A stretch of DNA of 64,000 bases from Cryobacterium sp. CG_9.6 (GTDB lineage: Bacteria; Actinomycetota; Actinomycetes; Actinomycetales; Microbacteriaceae). The notes beneath the pieces were generated by a model. That model made no database searches, had not been told where the DNA came from, and saw only the letters and a program-made list of their open reading frames with translations. The translations under genes and the position numbers were made by a program. The stretch lies in assembly GCF_029893365.1 (NCBI RefSeq), contig NZ_JARXUZ010000001.1, forward strand, positions 2,542,001 through 2,606,000. Reading direction: 5' to 3'. Shown here in pieces: positions 53,565 to 63,331 of the stretch (within the stretch, counting starts at the first letter, position 1; each line of letters starts with the position of its first letter).

Positions 53565-54800
53565 CTACCTCACCCCAATCAGGGACCGCAGACGGAACTC
53601 CGACACCATGGGGATTCCGTAGTCAACGGCCTTTCCCGACTTTCCCGTGCTGGCTCGCGGGTTCGCCACCACCAGAAGGCGCGTGCGCATCGTGACAGCG
53701 GATGCCACGCGGAATCCTCGAGCGTTCAGCTCACGATGCCAGTCGGCTCGTGACCGGGCCAGGTCACCCGACAGGACGACAATATCGCCCCGCACCAAAG
53801 GCACCGGCTCGCACAGCTGGACGGTACCCGCGCCCACGTCACCAGGCGGCGGGTCGATGACGCTGTTCACCACCGACGCGGAAACGCCGAGCGATGCTGC
53901 AACACCGAGAAGGTCACCTCGATCTGCTTGGCAGAGTGCGCCCGACTTTCGTGCGACCCTCGCTAGGTCTGCAACGTAGCTGGTGGTGAGTTCGGTACAC
54001 ACAGCGACACTGATTCCACTGAAGGCAGCCAGCTGCACGAGCATGCGCAGGTTATCGGCGTCGATGCGGCGATTGAGCAGACACCGATCAAGCAGGGCAA
54101 GAAAGTCAAGGTGTGCGTCCGGACCCGAATAGTCAGGCATCCGTGACACCATACGGCCGAGAAAGCTACGGGCTGGTGAGCTCAGTGTGGGCGAGTCGGG
54201 CGCGACGGCCCGGGGCACCCAGGCTGCCCGCGGGGACTCGAGCGGTGCCCACGGAGTGTGTGCGGCACGATCGAGCGCTAGGGTCCACACGGGCAGATCA
54301 GGATCACTCTGAACGTAGGCGGCGAAGAGCTGCGCGGTCGCGGTGGCCTGCGCGAGAGCATCGGCGTCCTGCTCGATCTCGATGTCGAAGGCGGCGCAGC
54401 AATCCGACAGGGAGCGGCCGGCCCCCGGCAAGAATTCGCGCGCCAGCTGCATCGTGCAAATGGCCTCCATACCCCGACGAGGCCGATACGACATCCGCTC
54501 GAATTCGCTCATCAGGAAGCTGGTGCCAAACTGCGCGTCGTGGAAGACAAGGACGCGACCTGACACCAGCTCGACGAGTAGTGGTGCGACCCGGTCGAAG
54601 GTGGGCGCCAGTGGAGCGTCTTCCCGCTCGGCTGGTTCCTTGTCCGAGCCCGGCCCCGGATCGACGATGGTGTGCCAGCGACCGGTGATTCGTCCAGCCG
54701 CGTCGGTGAGAACCACGGCAATTTCGAGGATTCGATCGTTGCGATACGGAAAGAGTCCCGTTGTTTCGACGTGCACCACGGCAAAACCACGTTTGGGCAT
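53565..54800 (-). CDS. DnaQ-fold protein with degraded active site plus BRCT domain
   Basis: A 411-residue protein. Residues 1-175 follow the DEDD exonuclease fold, but motif I reads HVETTGL (H10 in place of the first catalytic Asp, E12 kept) and motif II reads FHDAQFG (G92 for Asp); the His/Asp of motif III are also missing. A helical middle part (about 215-320) resembles the tellurite-resistance TerB-like region. The C-terminus (about 340-411, GDIVVLSGDLARSRADW, GIPMVSEFRLRSLI) is a BRCT domain. It is probably a non-catalytic DNA-repair or scaffold protein. ATG 54800 has AAGGAAG upstream. Confidence 0.75.
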   Translation of the reverse strand: MPKRGFAVVHVETTGLFPYRNDRILEIAVVLTDAAGRITGRWHTIVDPGPGSDKEPAEREDAPLAPTFDRVAPLLVELVSGRVLVFHDAQFGTSFLMSEFERMSYRPRRGMEAICTMQLAREFLPGAGRSLSDCCAAFDIEIEQDADALAQATATAQLFAAYVQSDPDLPVWTLALDRAAHTPWAPLESPRAAWVPRAVAPDSPTLSSPARSFLGRMVSRMPDYSGPDAHLDFLALLDRCLLNRRIDADNLRMLVQLAAFSGISVAVCTELTTSYVADLARVARKSGALCQADRGDLLGVAASLGVSASVVNSVIDPPPGDVGAGTVQLCEPVPLVRGDIVVLSGDLARSRADWHRELNARGFRVASAVTMRTRLLVVANPRASTGKSGKAVDYGIPMVSEFRLRSLIGVR

Positions 54801-54906
54801 ACTCTTCCTTTACCTGTTATCAGGCAAAAGTACGCGCCGGGCTCAGCGACGCGCGAGTTCCACTTCGGGTGCCCTTCGTTTGGGGGCGGCTGTCGGACGC
54901 GTTCGG

Positions 54907-56424
54907 CTAGCGGGCGCTCTTCTCGGCTGTCCGGTGATCTGAGCTGTTACCGCCACGTGCTTTGCGTGCCGCGTTTTTGGGCGGAAGCAGCGTATCCGCC
55001 TGCTCCAGCGACATCCCATTGGTCTCGGGCACCTTCACGAGGACGAACCAGAACGAGAGCCCCGCAAAGAGCGCGTACATTCCGTAGGTGATGGGCAAAG
55101 AAAGATCCGCCATGGGGGGAAAGCTCACGGTGATCAGAAAGTTTGCGATCCACTGCGCGGCGGCAGCCAGACCGAGTGCTTTCGCGCGAATGGAGTTGGG
55201 GAAGATTTCTCCGAGAAGTACCCAGACGACCGGGCCCCACGAGGCGCCGAACGAGATGACAAAGAGGTTGGCGGCAACGAGGGCCACGGGTGCCCAGGCA
55301 CCCGGCAGACTCAGCGCACCGTTGATGGTTTCGGACTGGCTGAAGGCGAGGGCCATGGTGGCGAGGGACACCGTCATGCCGACCGAACCAGCGAGCAGGA
55401 TGGGGCGTCGACCAATCCGGTCAACCAGAGCGATAGCCACCAGCGTCACGACAATGTTGGTGATGGAGGTGATGACCGAGATCGTGAGGGAGTCACTCTC
55501 AGCGAAGCCCACGGCCTCCCACAGGGTCGTGGAGTAGTAGAAGATCACGTTGATTCCCACGAACTGCTGGAACACCGAGAGGATGATTCCCACCCAGACG
55601 ATGGGCTTGAGGCCGAAGGTCGCGCCACGAAGCGACCCCGACCGCTGGGAACGCTGGTCGTCGGTGATCGACGACTTCATGTCGCGAAGTTCGCGGTCGA
55701 CATCACCCGCGGGCCAGATCTTCAGGAACACGGCACGGGCGTCCCTCTCGCGTCCCTTGAGCACCAGAAAACGCGGCGATTCGGGCAGTGCGAACGCGAT
55801 AGCACCGTAGACGATGGCCGGTACCGCCCCGGCGAGGAACATCCATCGCCAAGCCTCGAGACCAAACCAGTACATTCCACTGGCACCGCCGGCGGCATTG
55901 GCAAACACGGCATCCGAGAGGAGCGCGGTGAAGATACCGAGGGTGATGGCGAGCTGTTGCAGCGAGCCCAACCGGCCGCGCATGTGACGTGGGGAGATCT
56001 CCGCAATGTAGGCGGGCGCCACAACCGACGCGAGCCCGATACCCAAGCCACCAATGACCCGCCAGACGATGAGGTCAACGACGCCAAATGCGAAGCCGGA
56101 CCCGATGGAGCTGGCCAGAAACACAACGCCACCCACAACCATCATGGGGATACGACCGTAGCGATCAGCGAAACGTCCGCCGAAGAACGCGCCGGCCGCG
56201 GCTCCGAGGAGTGCGCAGGCCACGGCGAAGCCGGTGAGTGCGCCGCTGAGGGCGAACTCCTTCTGAACGGCATTGACGGCACCGTTAATGACCGAGGAGT
56301 CGAAACCGAAGAGAAAACCACCGATCGCACCAGCAATAGCCAGAATGATGACTTTTCGGTTAGTACCTGGTGTGCCGAGCGTGCTTGGCGTGCTTGGCGT
56401 GCTTGGCGTGCTTGTGTTGGTCAC
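54907..56424 (-). CDS. Sugar:proton symporter, sugar porter MFS family
   Basis: A 12-helix sugar porter of 505 residues. Family signatures are FGFDSSVINGAV in helix 1, RFADRYGRIP, PESPRFLVLKGR after helix 6, QQFVGINVIFYYSTTLWEA in helix 7, DRIGRRPIL and VPETNGMSLEQ at the end. The N-terminal tail of 22 residues is a Thr/Ser/Pro repeat coded by a 9-bp tandem repeat. GTG 56424 has GGGGAG seven bases upstream. Substrate is a hexose, pentose or inositol; context does not decide. Confidence 0.93.
   Translation of the reverse strand: MTNTSTPSTPSTPSTLGTPGTNRKVIILAIAGAIGGFLFGFDSSVINGAVNAVQKEFALSGALTGFAVACALLGAAAGAFFGGRFADRYGRIPMMVVGGVVFLASSIGSGFAFGVVDLIVWRVIGGLGIGLASVVAPAYIAEISPRHMRGRLGSLQQLAITLGIFTALLSDAVFANAAGGASGMYWFGLEAWRWMFLAGAVPAIVYGAIAFALPESPRFLVLKGRERDARAVFLKIWPAGDVDRELRDMKSSITDDQRSQRSGSLRGATFGLKPIVWVGIILSVFQQFVGINVIFYYSTTLWEAVGFAESDSLTISVITSITNIVVTLVAIALVDRIGRRPILLAGSVGMTVSLATMALAFSQSETINGALSLPGAWAPVALVAANLFVISFGASWGPVVWVLLGEIFPNSIRAKALGLAAAAQWIANFLITVSFPPMADLSLPITYGMYALFAGLSFWFVLVKVPETNGMSLEQADTLLPPKNAARKARGGNSSDHRTAEKSAR
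56372..56416 (-). repeat. 9-bp tandem repeat in the sugar-porter N-terminus
   Basis: Three perfect GTGCTTGGC units (56381-56407) flanked by two imperfect ones. On the coding strand they give repeated Thr-Pro-Ser. Confidence 0.85.
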
Positions 56425-56588
56425 AGTACCGCTCCCCTGCGTTCATGAATCAACGATGTGTTCAGACCGCATCGAGTATTTCTTCAACCTCCCGAGACTA
56501 CGCCTCGTGTACCCCTTGACGGGACACTGCCCCCAATGCAAACCTCCCGGTCGGCTGCCATCCAGCCGACCGGGACTAGTGTCAGGTC

Positions 56589-57509
56589 ATGAGCAGGTTT
56601 GCGGATACATGGCGTGCACGATTGTTGACCACACTCTCGGGCAACGACCAGGGACGCCCGAAGTGGGTCCAGAAGATGGAACTGGGCGACGACATCGGCT
56701 TTTTCGGCCCAGGTTCGGCCTCCTGGGCTGTTCACGGCGGCATGGGCACGATGGTGGCCGGCATTCGCGCTCTCCTCATGCAGACCCTGCACCCGGGTGC
56801 AATGGCGGGAGTTCACGACTGGTCTCGCTATAAAGAGGATCCTCTCGGCAGACTCTCGGGAACCATCCAATGGTTGATAACCGTGACCTTCGCCGGAACC
56901 GAGCAGGCCACCCACGAGTCGGGCCGGGTGGCTCACTTTCACGACCGCGTCGTGGGAACCTACCTCGATGCGCAGGGTAATGAACGTGACTACCGGGCAG
57001 GCGACCCGGAACTCCTGTCGTGGGTTCACGTGGTGTTCACGGATGCCTTTCTCGCAGCCGAAACGCTGTGGGGAGATCCGATCCCGGGCGGTGCCGACCA
57101 GTACGTGCGCGAGTGGTCCAAGGCCGGCGAACTCGTGGGCGTGCAAAACCCGCCGATGTCGGAAGCCGACCTGCGCGGCCAGCTCGAAGCCTTCCGTGCC
57201 TCCGGAACGCTCAAGAGCGATGAGCGGGTGGCCGAGGCGGTGCGCTTCATTCGCAATCCTCCGCTGCGACCCTCCATGTTGCCGTTCTACCGCATCATGT
57301 TCGCAGGGGCCGTGGCGTCACTGCCCGCGGAATACCGCACCATGCTCGGGCTCAAGCGGTCACGGCTCCCCGTGATCTGGGCAACCGGCGTCGTGCTCGG
57401 GCTCGTGCGTTCCCTCCTGGGCGCGTCGTCGTCCTCGGAAGACGCCGCCCGGGCCCGCATTGCCCGCATTGATGCCGAAGCTGCGGCTGCGGCTGCGCTC
57501 AAGGACTAG
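56589..57509 (+). CDS. MpaB/Lcp-like oxygenase (DUF2236)
   Basis: A 306-residue protein of the DUF2236/MpaB family, related to latex-clearing (Lcp) heme oxygenases. Early conserved parts are FFGPGSASWAVHGGMGTM and LHPGAMAGVHD, the latter with the family His; SWVHVVFTDAFL and the helical core follow. No signal peptide. The substrate is unknown. ATG 56589 has AGG only two bases away, so initiation may be leaderless or weak. The stop overlaps the converging aminopeptidase stop by three bases. Confidence 0.85.
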   Translation: MSRFADTWRARLLTTLSGNDQGRPKWVQKMELGDDIGFFGPGSASWAVHGGMGTMVAGIRALLMQTLHPGAMAGVHDWSRYKEDPLGRLSGTIQWLITVTFAGTEQATHESGRVAHFHDRVVGTYLDAQGNERDYRAGDPELLSWVHVVFTDAFLAAETLWGDPIPGGADQYVREWSKAGELVGVQNPPMSEADLRGQLEAFRASGTLKSDERVAEAVRFIRNPPLRPSMLPFYRIMFAGAVASLPAEYRTMLGLKRSRLPVIWATGVVLGLVRSLLGASSSSEDAARARIARIDAEAAAAAALKD

Positions 57510-58786
57510 AACTCGGGAGCGAAGAAGCCACCGATCGCCCGCGACAGCATGGCGGGATCATTCACATGGCACAGCTCCCTAGCCGAGTGCATCGAGAGCA
57601 GCGCCAGCCCCACGTCTACGGTGCGAATGCCGAGGCGAGTGGCCGTGAGCGGCCCGATTGTGGAGCCGCAGGGCACGTTGTTGCTGGAGACAAATTCCTG
57701 ATACTCCACACCAACCTGATCACAGGTGCGTGCCCAGAGGGCCGCCCCCACAGCATCCGTGGCGTAGCGCTGGTTCCCATTGATCTTCAGCAGCGGCCCG
57801 CCACCCAGGATGGGCCGATTACTCGGGTCGTGGCGCTCGGAGTAATTGGGATGAACGGCGTGGCCGGCGTCGGAAGATAGGCACCACGACTCCGCATACG
57901 CCTGGAGACGTTCGGAAACGGATGCCCCGAGGCCGGCGGCAAGACGGGTAAGCACGTCATCGAGGAGGGGGCCACTGGCACCGGAGCGGGACTGTGAACC
58001 CAGCTCCTCGTGATCAAACGCGGCGAGCACGCTGATCGACCCGGCGGACGGATCCACCGACGCGGCAATCAGGGCGCAGAGGCCGGCATGCACCGACGAC
58101 AGGTTATCCATGCGCCCGGCAGCGAAGAGCATATTGTCCAGGCCAAACGCGGCGGGCGGCTGAGTGTCGGCGGTGAGAATGTCGAAGCCCGCAACATCCG
58201 CTGCGCGAACGCCCGCGAGCCCGGCAAGATGTGCCACCACGTCGGCGTCCGCGAGGTCCCCCACACCGAAGACCGGGGTGAGGTGGCGCTGCCGGTCGAG
58301 CACGAGCCCGTTGTTCACCTCACGGTCCAGGTGCACGGCGAGTTGGGGAATGCGCAGAAAGGGTCCGGTGCGCACGAGGTGTTCCGTGCCGTCCTTCGTA
58401 ACCAAACGACCGGCGAGTTCCAGTTCACGATCAAGCCAGGAGTTGAGGAGCGGGCCGCCGTACACCTCGACGCCGGCCTGAAGCCAGCCCTGTGCACCGA
58501 TCGTGGGTTTGGGCTTGAGCTTGAAACCCGGTGAGTCCGTGTGTGCACCGAGCACTCGGAACGGGGTCGTGGGGCCGGCTTCGGGCGGCTGCACCCAGGC
58601 GATGACGGCGCCGTCACGCACGACAAAACTGCCGCCGGCTGCACCGGACCATGCATCGGATTCGCTCAGACGAGTGAATCCCGCCGCTGTGAGACGCCTC
58701 GCAGCTTCGGCGGCCGCGTGATAGGACGACGGCGAGGCGGTGATGAAGTGGGCGAAGTCATCGATGTAGTCGAGGGTGGCATCCAT
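57506..58786 (-). CDS. M18-family aminopeptidase
   Basis: A metallo-aminopeptidase of 426 residues that removes N-terminal, often acidic, residues. Zinc ligands are in GAHTDSPGF (His), GRMDNLSS (Asp), FDHEELGSQS (Glu pair), DAGHAVHPNY (His) and MHSARELCHV (His). ATG 58786 is used with GGA upstream; TTG 58798 would add four residues and has AAGGGG upstream. It converges with the MpaB-like gene and diverges from the membrane protein gene at 58862. Confidence 0.93.
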   Translation of the reverse strand: MDATLDYIDDFAHFITASPSSYHAAAEAARRLTAAGFTRLSESDAWSGAAGGSFVVRDGAVIAWVQPPEAGPTTPFRVLGAHTDSPGFKLKPKPTIGAQGWLQAGVEVYGGPLLNSWLDRELELAGRLVTKDGTEHLVRTGPFLRIPQLAVHLDREVNNGLVLDRQRHLTPVFGVGDLADADVVAHLAGLAGVRAADVAGFDILTADTQPPAAFGLDNMLFAAGRMDNLSSVHAGLCALIAASVDPSAGSISVLAAFDHEELGSQSRSGASGPLLDDVLTRLAAGLGASVSERLQAYAESWCLSSDAGHAVHPNYSERHDPSNRPILGGGPLLKINGNQRYATDAVGAALWARTCDQVGVEYQEFVSSNNVPCGSTIGPLTATRLGIRTVDVGLALLSMHSARELCHVNDPAMLSRAIGGFFAPEF

Positions 58787-58861
58787 CCCTCCATCCAACC
58801 ACCCCTTCCGAGCGTCCTAGACTTAACGCACGTGCACGGCTTGACGCAGAGGGGCTCCGTA

Positions 58862-59347
58862 GTGGATTCGACTGACAACACCACGTTCGACGCCGGCTGG
58901 TACCCGGATTCGTCCGGAACATCGGTGCGCAACGGATTGCTGTGGACCATCGTTCTTCTGCCGGTGATCACGCTGATTTCCACCCTGCAGTTTGACGCCA
59001 CGGCTTATCTGGGTGCATCGCTTTCGGGCACCGCTGCTCCCGTCGATCCCGGTTACGTTGCCATGCAGTTTCTTGGGTACATCCTGTGGGGCGTCACGAT
59101 TGTGCTCGCCTTCTTCGATCGCCGCCGCTTGGTGCGGCTCGGAATGGATCGACCGTTTCCCTGGGCCTGGACATTTCTGTCGGGTGCCATCTACGTGATC
59201 GGCCGCACGATCATTGTGCGCCGCCGGGTGGGTGGCTCCCTGGCTCCCATCTGGACCTGGGCCGTTCTGAGCGTATTGGCCATGATCATTGCTCTGAGCA
59301 AGGCAGTATCTGCCATCTCGGAACTCGGACCGAGCATTCCCAGCTAA
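58862..59347 (+). CDS. Small membrane protein with DUF2510-like N-terminus
   Basis: A 161-residue protein. The N-terminus FDAGWYPDSSGTSVRNGLLW resembles the short DUF2510 motif (WYPDPxG...RWWDG) found before membrane domains in actinobacteria; four membrane helices follow. GTG 58862 has AGAGGGG eight bases upstream; GTG 58832 would add ten residues. No function can be assigned. Its stop overlaps that of the converging gene. Confidence 0.65.
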   Translation: MDSTDNTTFDAGWYPDSSGTSVRNGLLWTIVLLPVITLISTLQFDATAYLGASLSGTAAPVDPGYVAMQFLGYILWGVTIVLAFFDRRRLVRLGMDRPFPWAWTFLSGAIYVIGRTIIVRRRVGGSLAPIWTWAVLSVLAMIIALSKAVSAISELGPSIPS

Positions 59348-60078
59348 CTCGGGGCGATCTCGGTCTGCAGCGCCGCGCGCGCGAAAGCGGCACCACCCAC
59401 GCTCGGCGTCCAGGTGTTGCCGTACCAATCCTTGGTGGGTTCGAAGACGCCGAGGCGGTTGAGGAGGCGCCATTTCTCGATAATGAGACGCTGCACGCGC
59501 ATTTCCGTGACGGGGTCTCCGTTCGGTTCGGCCCAGCCGATCGTGTCCAGACCGCGAGCCACGGCAACGAGGTATTCCTGGGACTGGTCGAGGGTGCGCG
59601 TCGCGATGAAGAGCAGCAGCAGCTGTGTGGCATCACTGACCTCAGGAATGCGGCTCTGGTGCACGGTCTTTGCCAGAAACCACCACAGCGCACGCGGAGA
59701 ATCCGTGAGCCCCTTCCCCTTGACTGTGCGCACAAGCACACCCTTGCTCAGGCGAAGCAGACCAATATCGCGCATGTGCAGTCGCATCTCCAGCAGCGGA
59801 CTGATGTGGCTCTCCCGATTCACGCTCACGGGCCAGCCCCAGTCCAGCTCGGTTGTGGCTTCGACGACGACCGAGGGCGGCAGATGGCCGGCCTTTGTCA
59901 AGCGGATGCCGCCGTCCCCCACTCGCCGCAGCATCCAGTTGATCTGTGTCACCATGCGCGTCATCGCTCGTTCGTTGAGCAGAATCGAGTCGCGCACCCG
60001 CGCCTGGGCAATGAGCCGGCGAAAACCGGGCACGGAGTCGGCATGCATTCGCGGCTCAAATTGCTGGATGACGTTCAT
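59344..60078 (-). CDS. Conserved hypothetical protein
   Basis: A 244-residue soluble protein. The segment GDGGIRLTKAGHLPPSVVVEA resembles a motif in the C-terminal part of plasmid pRiA4b ORF-3-like proteins, including the Trp-rich region LDWGWPVSVNRES and a following LRLSKGVLVRTVKGK repeat-like element (winged-helix flavour). I do not recognise a function. ATG 60078 is the natural start. The 131-base gap to recQ holds a short perfect hairpin (GTCGCG/CGCGAC, 60141-60156) and otherwise nothing clear. Confidence 0.65.
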   Translation of the reverse strand: MNVIQQFEPRMHADSVPGFRRLIAQARVRDSILLNERAMTRMVTQINWMLRRVGDGGIRLTKAGHLPPSVVVEATTELDWGWPVSVNRESHISPLLEMRLHMRDIGLLRLSKGVLVRTVKGKGLTDSPRALWWFLAKTVHQSRIPEVSDATQLLLLFIATRTLDQSQEYLVAVARGLDTIGWAEPNGDPVTEMRVQRLIIEKWRLLNRLGVFEPTKDWYGNTWTPSVGGAAFARAALQTEIAPS

Positions 60079-60209
60079 CCTTCGAGCCTAGCCACGCCCA
60101 CCGATACCGCAGGTCTGTTCGCCACTCCCAACGAAAGAATGTCGCGGAGCCGCGACCAGTGGGCAGCCGCCATGCAGCCGATGTCACAGGACTCTGCGAC
60201 CCTTGACTC

Positions 60210-62336
60210 ATGACTGATACCCGGGCATCCGCTCTCGCCATTCTTCGCACGCTCGTGGGACGACCCGATGCAGATTTTCATGATGGGCAGTTCGAGGCCA
60301 TCGAAACGCTGGTTGATGAGCGTCGGCGGGCCCTCGTGGTGCAGCGCACCGGGTGGGGTAAATCTGCGGTGTACTTCGTGGCCACTCTGCTGCTGCGTCG
60401 ACAGGGAGCGGGACCCACCATTTTGGTGTCCCCGCTGCTCGCGCTGATGCGCGATCAGGTGGCGGCCGCAGCCCGCGCCGGTGTGCGCGCGGTCTCGATC
60501 AACTCATCAAACGCTCATGAATGGGGCGAGGTGCTGCAGAAACTCCAGCGCGACGAGGTCGACGTGCTGCTCGTGTCTCCCGAGCGACTCAACAATCCCG
60601 CGTTCCGCGACGAGCAGCTGCCGGCCCTCATCGCGCGGGTGGGACTGCTCGTGGTGGACGAGGCGCACTGCATCTCGGACTGGGGTCACGACTTTCGTCC
60701 GGACTACCGTCGGCTGCGCGATCTGATCGCCGAAATGCCCGACGGAGTTCCCGTGCTCGCCACAACGGCCACCGCCAACAGCCGGGTGGTGACCGATGTC
60801 GCCGAGCAAATCGCGCAGGCACGCGGTGGTGCGGAGCAGAACGTGAAGACGATCCGCGGACCCCTGGCACGCACCTCGCTGCGCCTCGGGGTGTTGCGGC
60901 TGCCGGATTCGCGTGCTCGGCTCGCGTGGCTGCTCAGCCACCTGGGGGACCTTCCCGGGAGCGGCATCATCTACACCCTCACCGTGTCTGCGGCCGAAGA
61001 CACCGCGCGACTGCTGCGCGAAGCGGGTCACGCGGTCAGGTCCTACACCGGCCAGACCGACACCACCGAGCGGGAGGAATCGGAGGGGCTCCTGAAGAAC
61101 AATGCGGTGAAAGCTCTCGTCGCCACGAGCGCCCTCGGCATGGGATTCGACAAGCCCGACCTCGGTTTTGTGCTGCACCTGGGGGCACCCTCCTCGCCCG
61201 TCGCCTACTACCAGCAGGTGGGTCGTGCCGGGCGAGCCACGGAAAGCGCCGACGTGCTGCTTTTGCCCGGCACCGAAGATGAGGCCATTTGGCAGTACTT
61301 TGCCACCGCCTCGATGCCCAACCAGGCTAAGGCCGAAGCCGTGCTGGGTGCACTCGCCGAGAACGGGCAGTCTCCGCTGTCAACACCAGCGTTGGAGGCG
61401 CGCGTCGACCTGCGTCGCACTCCCCTGGAGCTTCTGCTTAAGGTGCTCGACGTGGATGGCGCCGTGCGCCGGGTGAAAGGCGGCTGGGTCGTCACCGGAG
61501 AACCCTGGGTTTATGACCGAGACCGCTATGAACGCATCGCAGCAGCTCGACTCACCGAGCAGCGCGCCATGCTCGAATTCGAAACCACCACGGGCTGTCG
61601 GATGGAATTTCTGCAGCGAGCCCTCGATGATGAGACGGCCGTACCCTGTGGTCGCTGCGATAACTGCACCACGCCGTGGTATCCGCTCGACGTGCGGGAA
61701 GAGGCTGCGAGTGCCGCGGCAGCATCACTTGACCGCGTGGGTGTCACTCTCGATGCTCGCGCGCAGTGGCCCACCGGTGTCGCCAACCTGGGCGTGAGCG
61801 CGTCGGGAAAAATCGCCCTCGGCGATCGGCTCTCCGAAGGTCGGGCTCTGGCCCGACTCACCGACCTCGGCTGGGGCGGTGCACTTCGCGAGGTGTTTGA
61901 GGGCACCGCAGCGGATGCCCAGGCTACGGCGGCCATGACGGCCGCCTGCATTCGCGTGCTCGCCGAGTGGAACTGGCAGGAGAGACCGGCCGCGGTGGTG
62001 AGCATGCCATCGCGGACGCATCCGCTTCTCATTGGGTCGATTGCTCGCGCCCTGTCCGAAGTGGGACGACTCCCCTGGCTCGGTGAGCTCGACACTGCGA
62101 ACGGTGGTCCCGCCGGAACACCCGGCGGCAACAGCGCCTATCGACTCTCCAACGTGTGGGACCGATTTCAGGTGGGGGCCGATCTCGAGGCGGCGCTCGA
62201 ACCGTTTGCCGGTCGACCCATTCTGCTCATTGACGATGTGGCCGACAGCCGCTGGACACTGACGGTGGCCGGCAGGGTTCTCCGCCGGGCAGGCGCCTCA
62301 GCGGTGTTGCCCTTCACTCTCGCGCTGCGGTCGTAG
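60210..62336 (+). CDS. recQ: RecQ-family DNA helicase with C-terminal PRTase-like domain
   Basis: A 708-residue ATP-dependent DNA helicase. Motif I is QRTGWGKS (K51). Motif II is DEAH (150-153), with the RecQ aromatic loop HCISDWGHDFRPDY; motif III is TTATAN, and motif VI is QQVGRAGR. The zinc site uses a Cys before MEFLQRAL and CGRCDNC. Residues about 540-708 are not HRDC: they end ILLIDDVADSRWTLTVAGRV, the PRPP-loop position of type I phosphoribosyltransferases (D675, D676), with SRWT in place of TGxT. ATG 60210 is the start. Such fusions suggest a nucleotide-linked repair role; that is inference. Confidence 0.88.
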   Translation: MTDTRASALAILRTLVGRPDADFHDGQFEAIETLVDERRRALVVQRTGWGKSAVYFVATLLLRRQGAGPTILVSPLLALMRDQVAAAARAGVRAVSINSSNAHEWGEVLQKLQRDEVDVLLVSPERLNNPAFRDEQLPALIARVGLLVVDEAHCISDWGHDFRPDYRRLRDLIAEMPDGVPVLATTATANSRVVTDVAEQIAQARGGAEQNVKTIRGPLARTSLRLGVLRLPDSRARLAWLLSHLGDLPGSGIIYTLTVSAAEDTARLLREAGHAVRSYTGQTDTTEREESEGLLKNNAVKALVATSALGMGFDKPDLGFVLHLGAPSSPVAYYQQVGRAGRATESADVLLLPGTEDEAIWQYFATASMPNQAKAEAVLGALAENGQSPLSTPALEARVDLRRTPLELLLKVLDVDGAVRRVKGGWVVTGEPWVYDRDRYERIAAARLTEQRAMLEFETTTGCRMEFLQRALDDETAVPCGRCDNCTTPWYPLDVREEAASAAAASLDRVGVTLDARAQWPTGVANLGVSASGKIALGDRLSEGRALARLTDLGWGGALREVFEGTAADAQATAAMTAACIRVLAEWNWQERPAAVVSMPSRTHPLLIGSIARALSEVGRLPWLGELDTANGGPAGTPGGNSAYRLSNVWDRFQVGADLEAALEPFAGRPILLIDDVADSRWTLTVAGRVLRRAGASAVLPFTLALRS

Positions 62337-62472
62337 CTGACCGGTGCCGCCGCACTGCCCCAGCACCGCAACACCGGATAACAGGAATATTTCATCCGTC
62401 CGGCCGCTTGTTACTCTACGGATGCCGCCACTGCGGCCCAGCCACACCCTTTGACCCTTAAGGCACGCACTC

Positions 62473-63279
62473 ATGAAGCTCACCCTCCCCACGGCAGCAC
62501 TCTTCACGGCGATCGCACTGACGCTCACCGGCTGTGCTGCTTCGGACACCGGTTCGAGCGCCACGGCCGGTGCCGACACGTCTCTCAGCGCCGTGGAAGA
62601 GGCGGGAACGTTGACCGTGGGTACCGAGGGCACGTACCGCCCCTTCTCGTTTCACGAGGATGGTTCGGGCGACCTCACCGGATATGACGTTGAGGTTGCC
62701 ACTGCCGTCGCCAAGGAACTGGGCGTAAGTGTCACGTTCGAAGAAACACAGTGGGACGCCATCTTTGCTGGCCTCACCGCCGGCCGGTTCGACATGATCG
62801 CCAACCAGGTGTCCATCACCCCCGAGCGCGAGGCCGCATACACGTTCTCCACGCCCTACACGTACTCGACCGGTGTCATCGTGGTTCCCACCGACAACAC
62901 GGACATCACCTCCTTCGCCAGCCTGTCCGGCAAGACCACGGCTCAGTCACTCACCAGCAACTGGAACGCTCTGGCAACGGAAAGCGGTGCCACGGTCGAA
63001 GCCGTTGAGGGGTGGGCCCAGTCCGTTGCTCTCGTTGAGCAGGGACGCGTGGATGCCACGGTGAACGACAAGCTTACCTTCCTTGACTACCAGAAGCAGA
63101 CGGGCGCCGACGGCCTGAAGATTGCCGCCGAGACGTCCGAGCAGTCCGAGAGCGCGTTTGCGTTCGCACAGGGTGGGACCGCCCTCGCCGAAGCCGTGGA
63201 TGCCGCCCTCGCCACTCTCAAGGAAAATGGCACCCTGGCCACGATCAGCGACAAGTACTTCGGCGCCGACGTTAGCTAG
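62473..63279 (+). CDS. Polar amino acid/cystine ABC transporter binding lipoprotein
   Basis: A family 3 solute-binding lipoprotein of 268 residues. The lipobox is LTLTGC (C21). The mature part has LTVGTEGTYRPFSFHE, LTGYDVEVATAVAKELG, FDMIANQVSITPER and TLATISDKYFGADVS. The WDAIFAGLTAGRFD region and the NQV segment resemble the cystine-binding FliY/TcyJ group, but ligand choice is not certain. ATG 62473 has TAAGG upstream. The permease gene follows after 52 bases; the ATPase gene should lie just beyond the window. Confidence 0.92.
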   Translation: MKLTLPTAALFTAIALTLTGCAASDTGSSATAGADTSLSAVEEAGTLTVGTEGTYRPFSFHEDGSGDLTGYDVEVATAVAKELGVSVTFEETQWDAIFAGLTAGRFDMIANQVSITPEREAAYTFSTPYTYSTGVIVVPTDNTDITSFASLSGKTTAQSLTSNWNALATESGATVEAVEGWAQSVALVEQGRVDATVNDKLTFLDYQKQTGADGLKIAAETSEQSESAFAFAQGGTALAEAVDAALATLKENGTLATISDKYFGADVS

Positions 63280-63331
63280 GTTCTGCACCGCACCGCACTC
63301 GATAATTCCTGTGGATAGATAAGCGACGACC

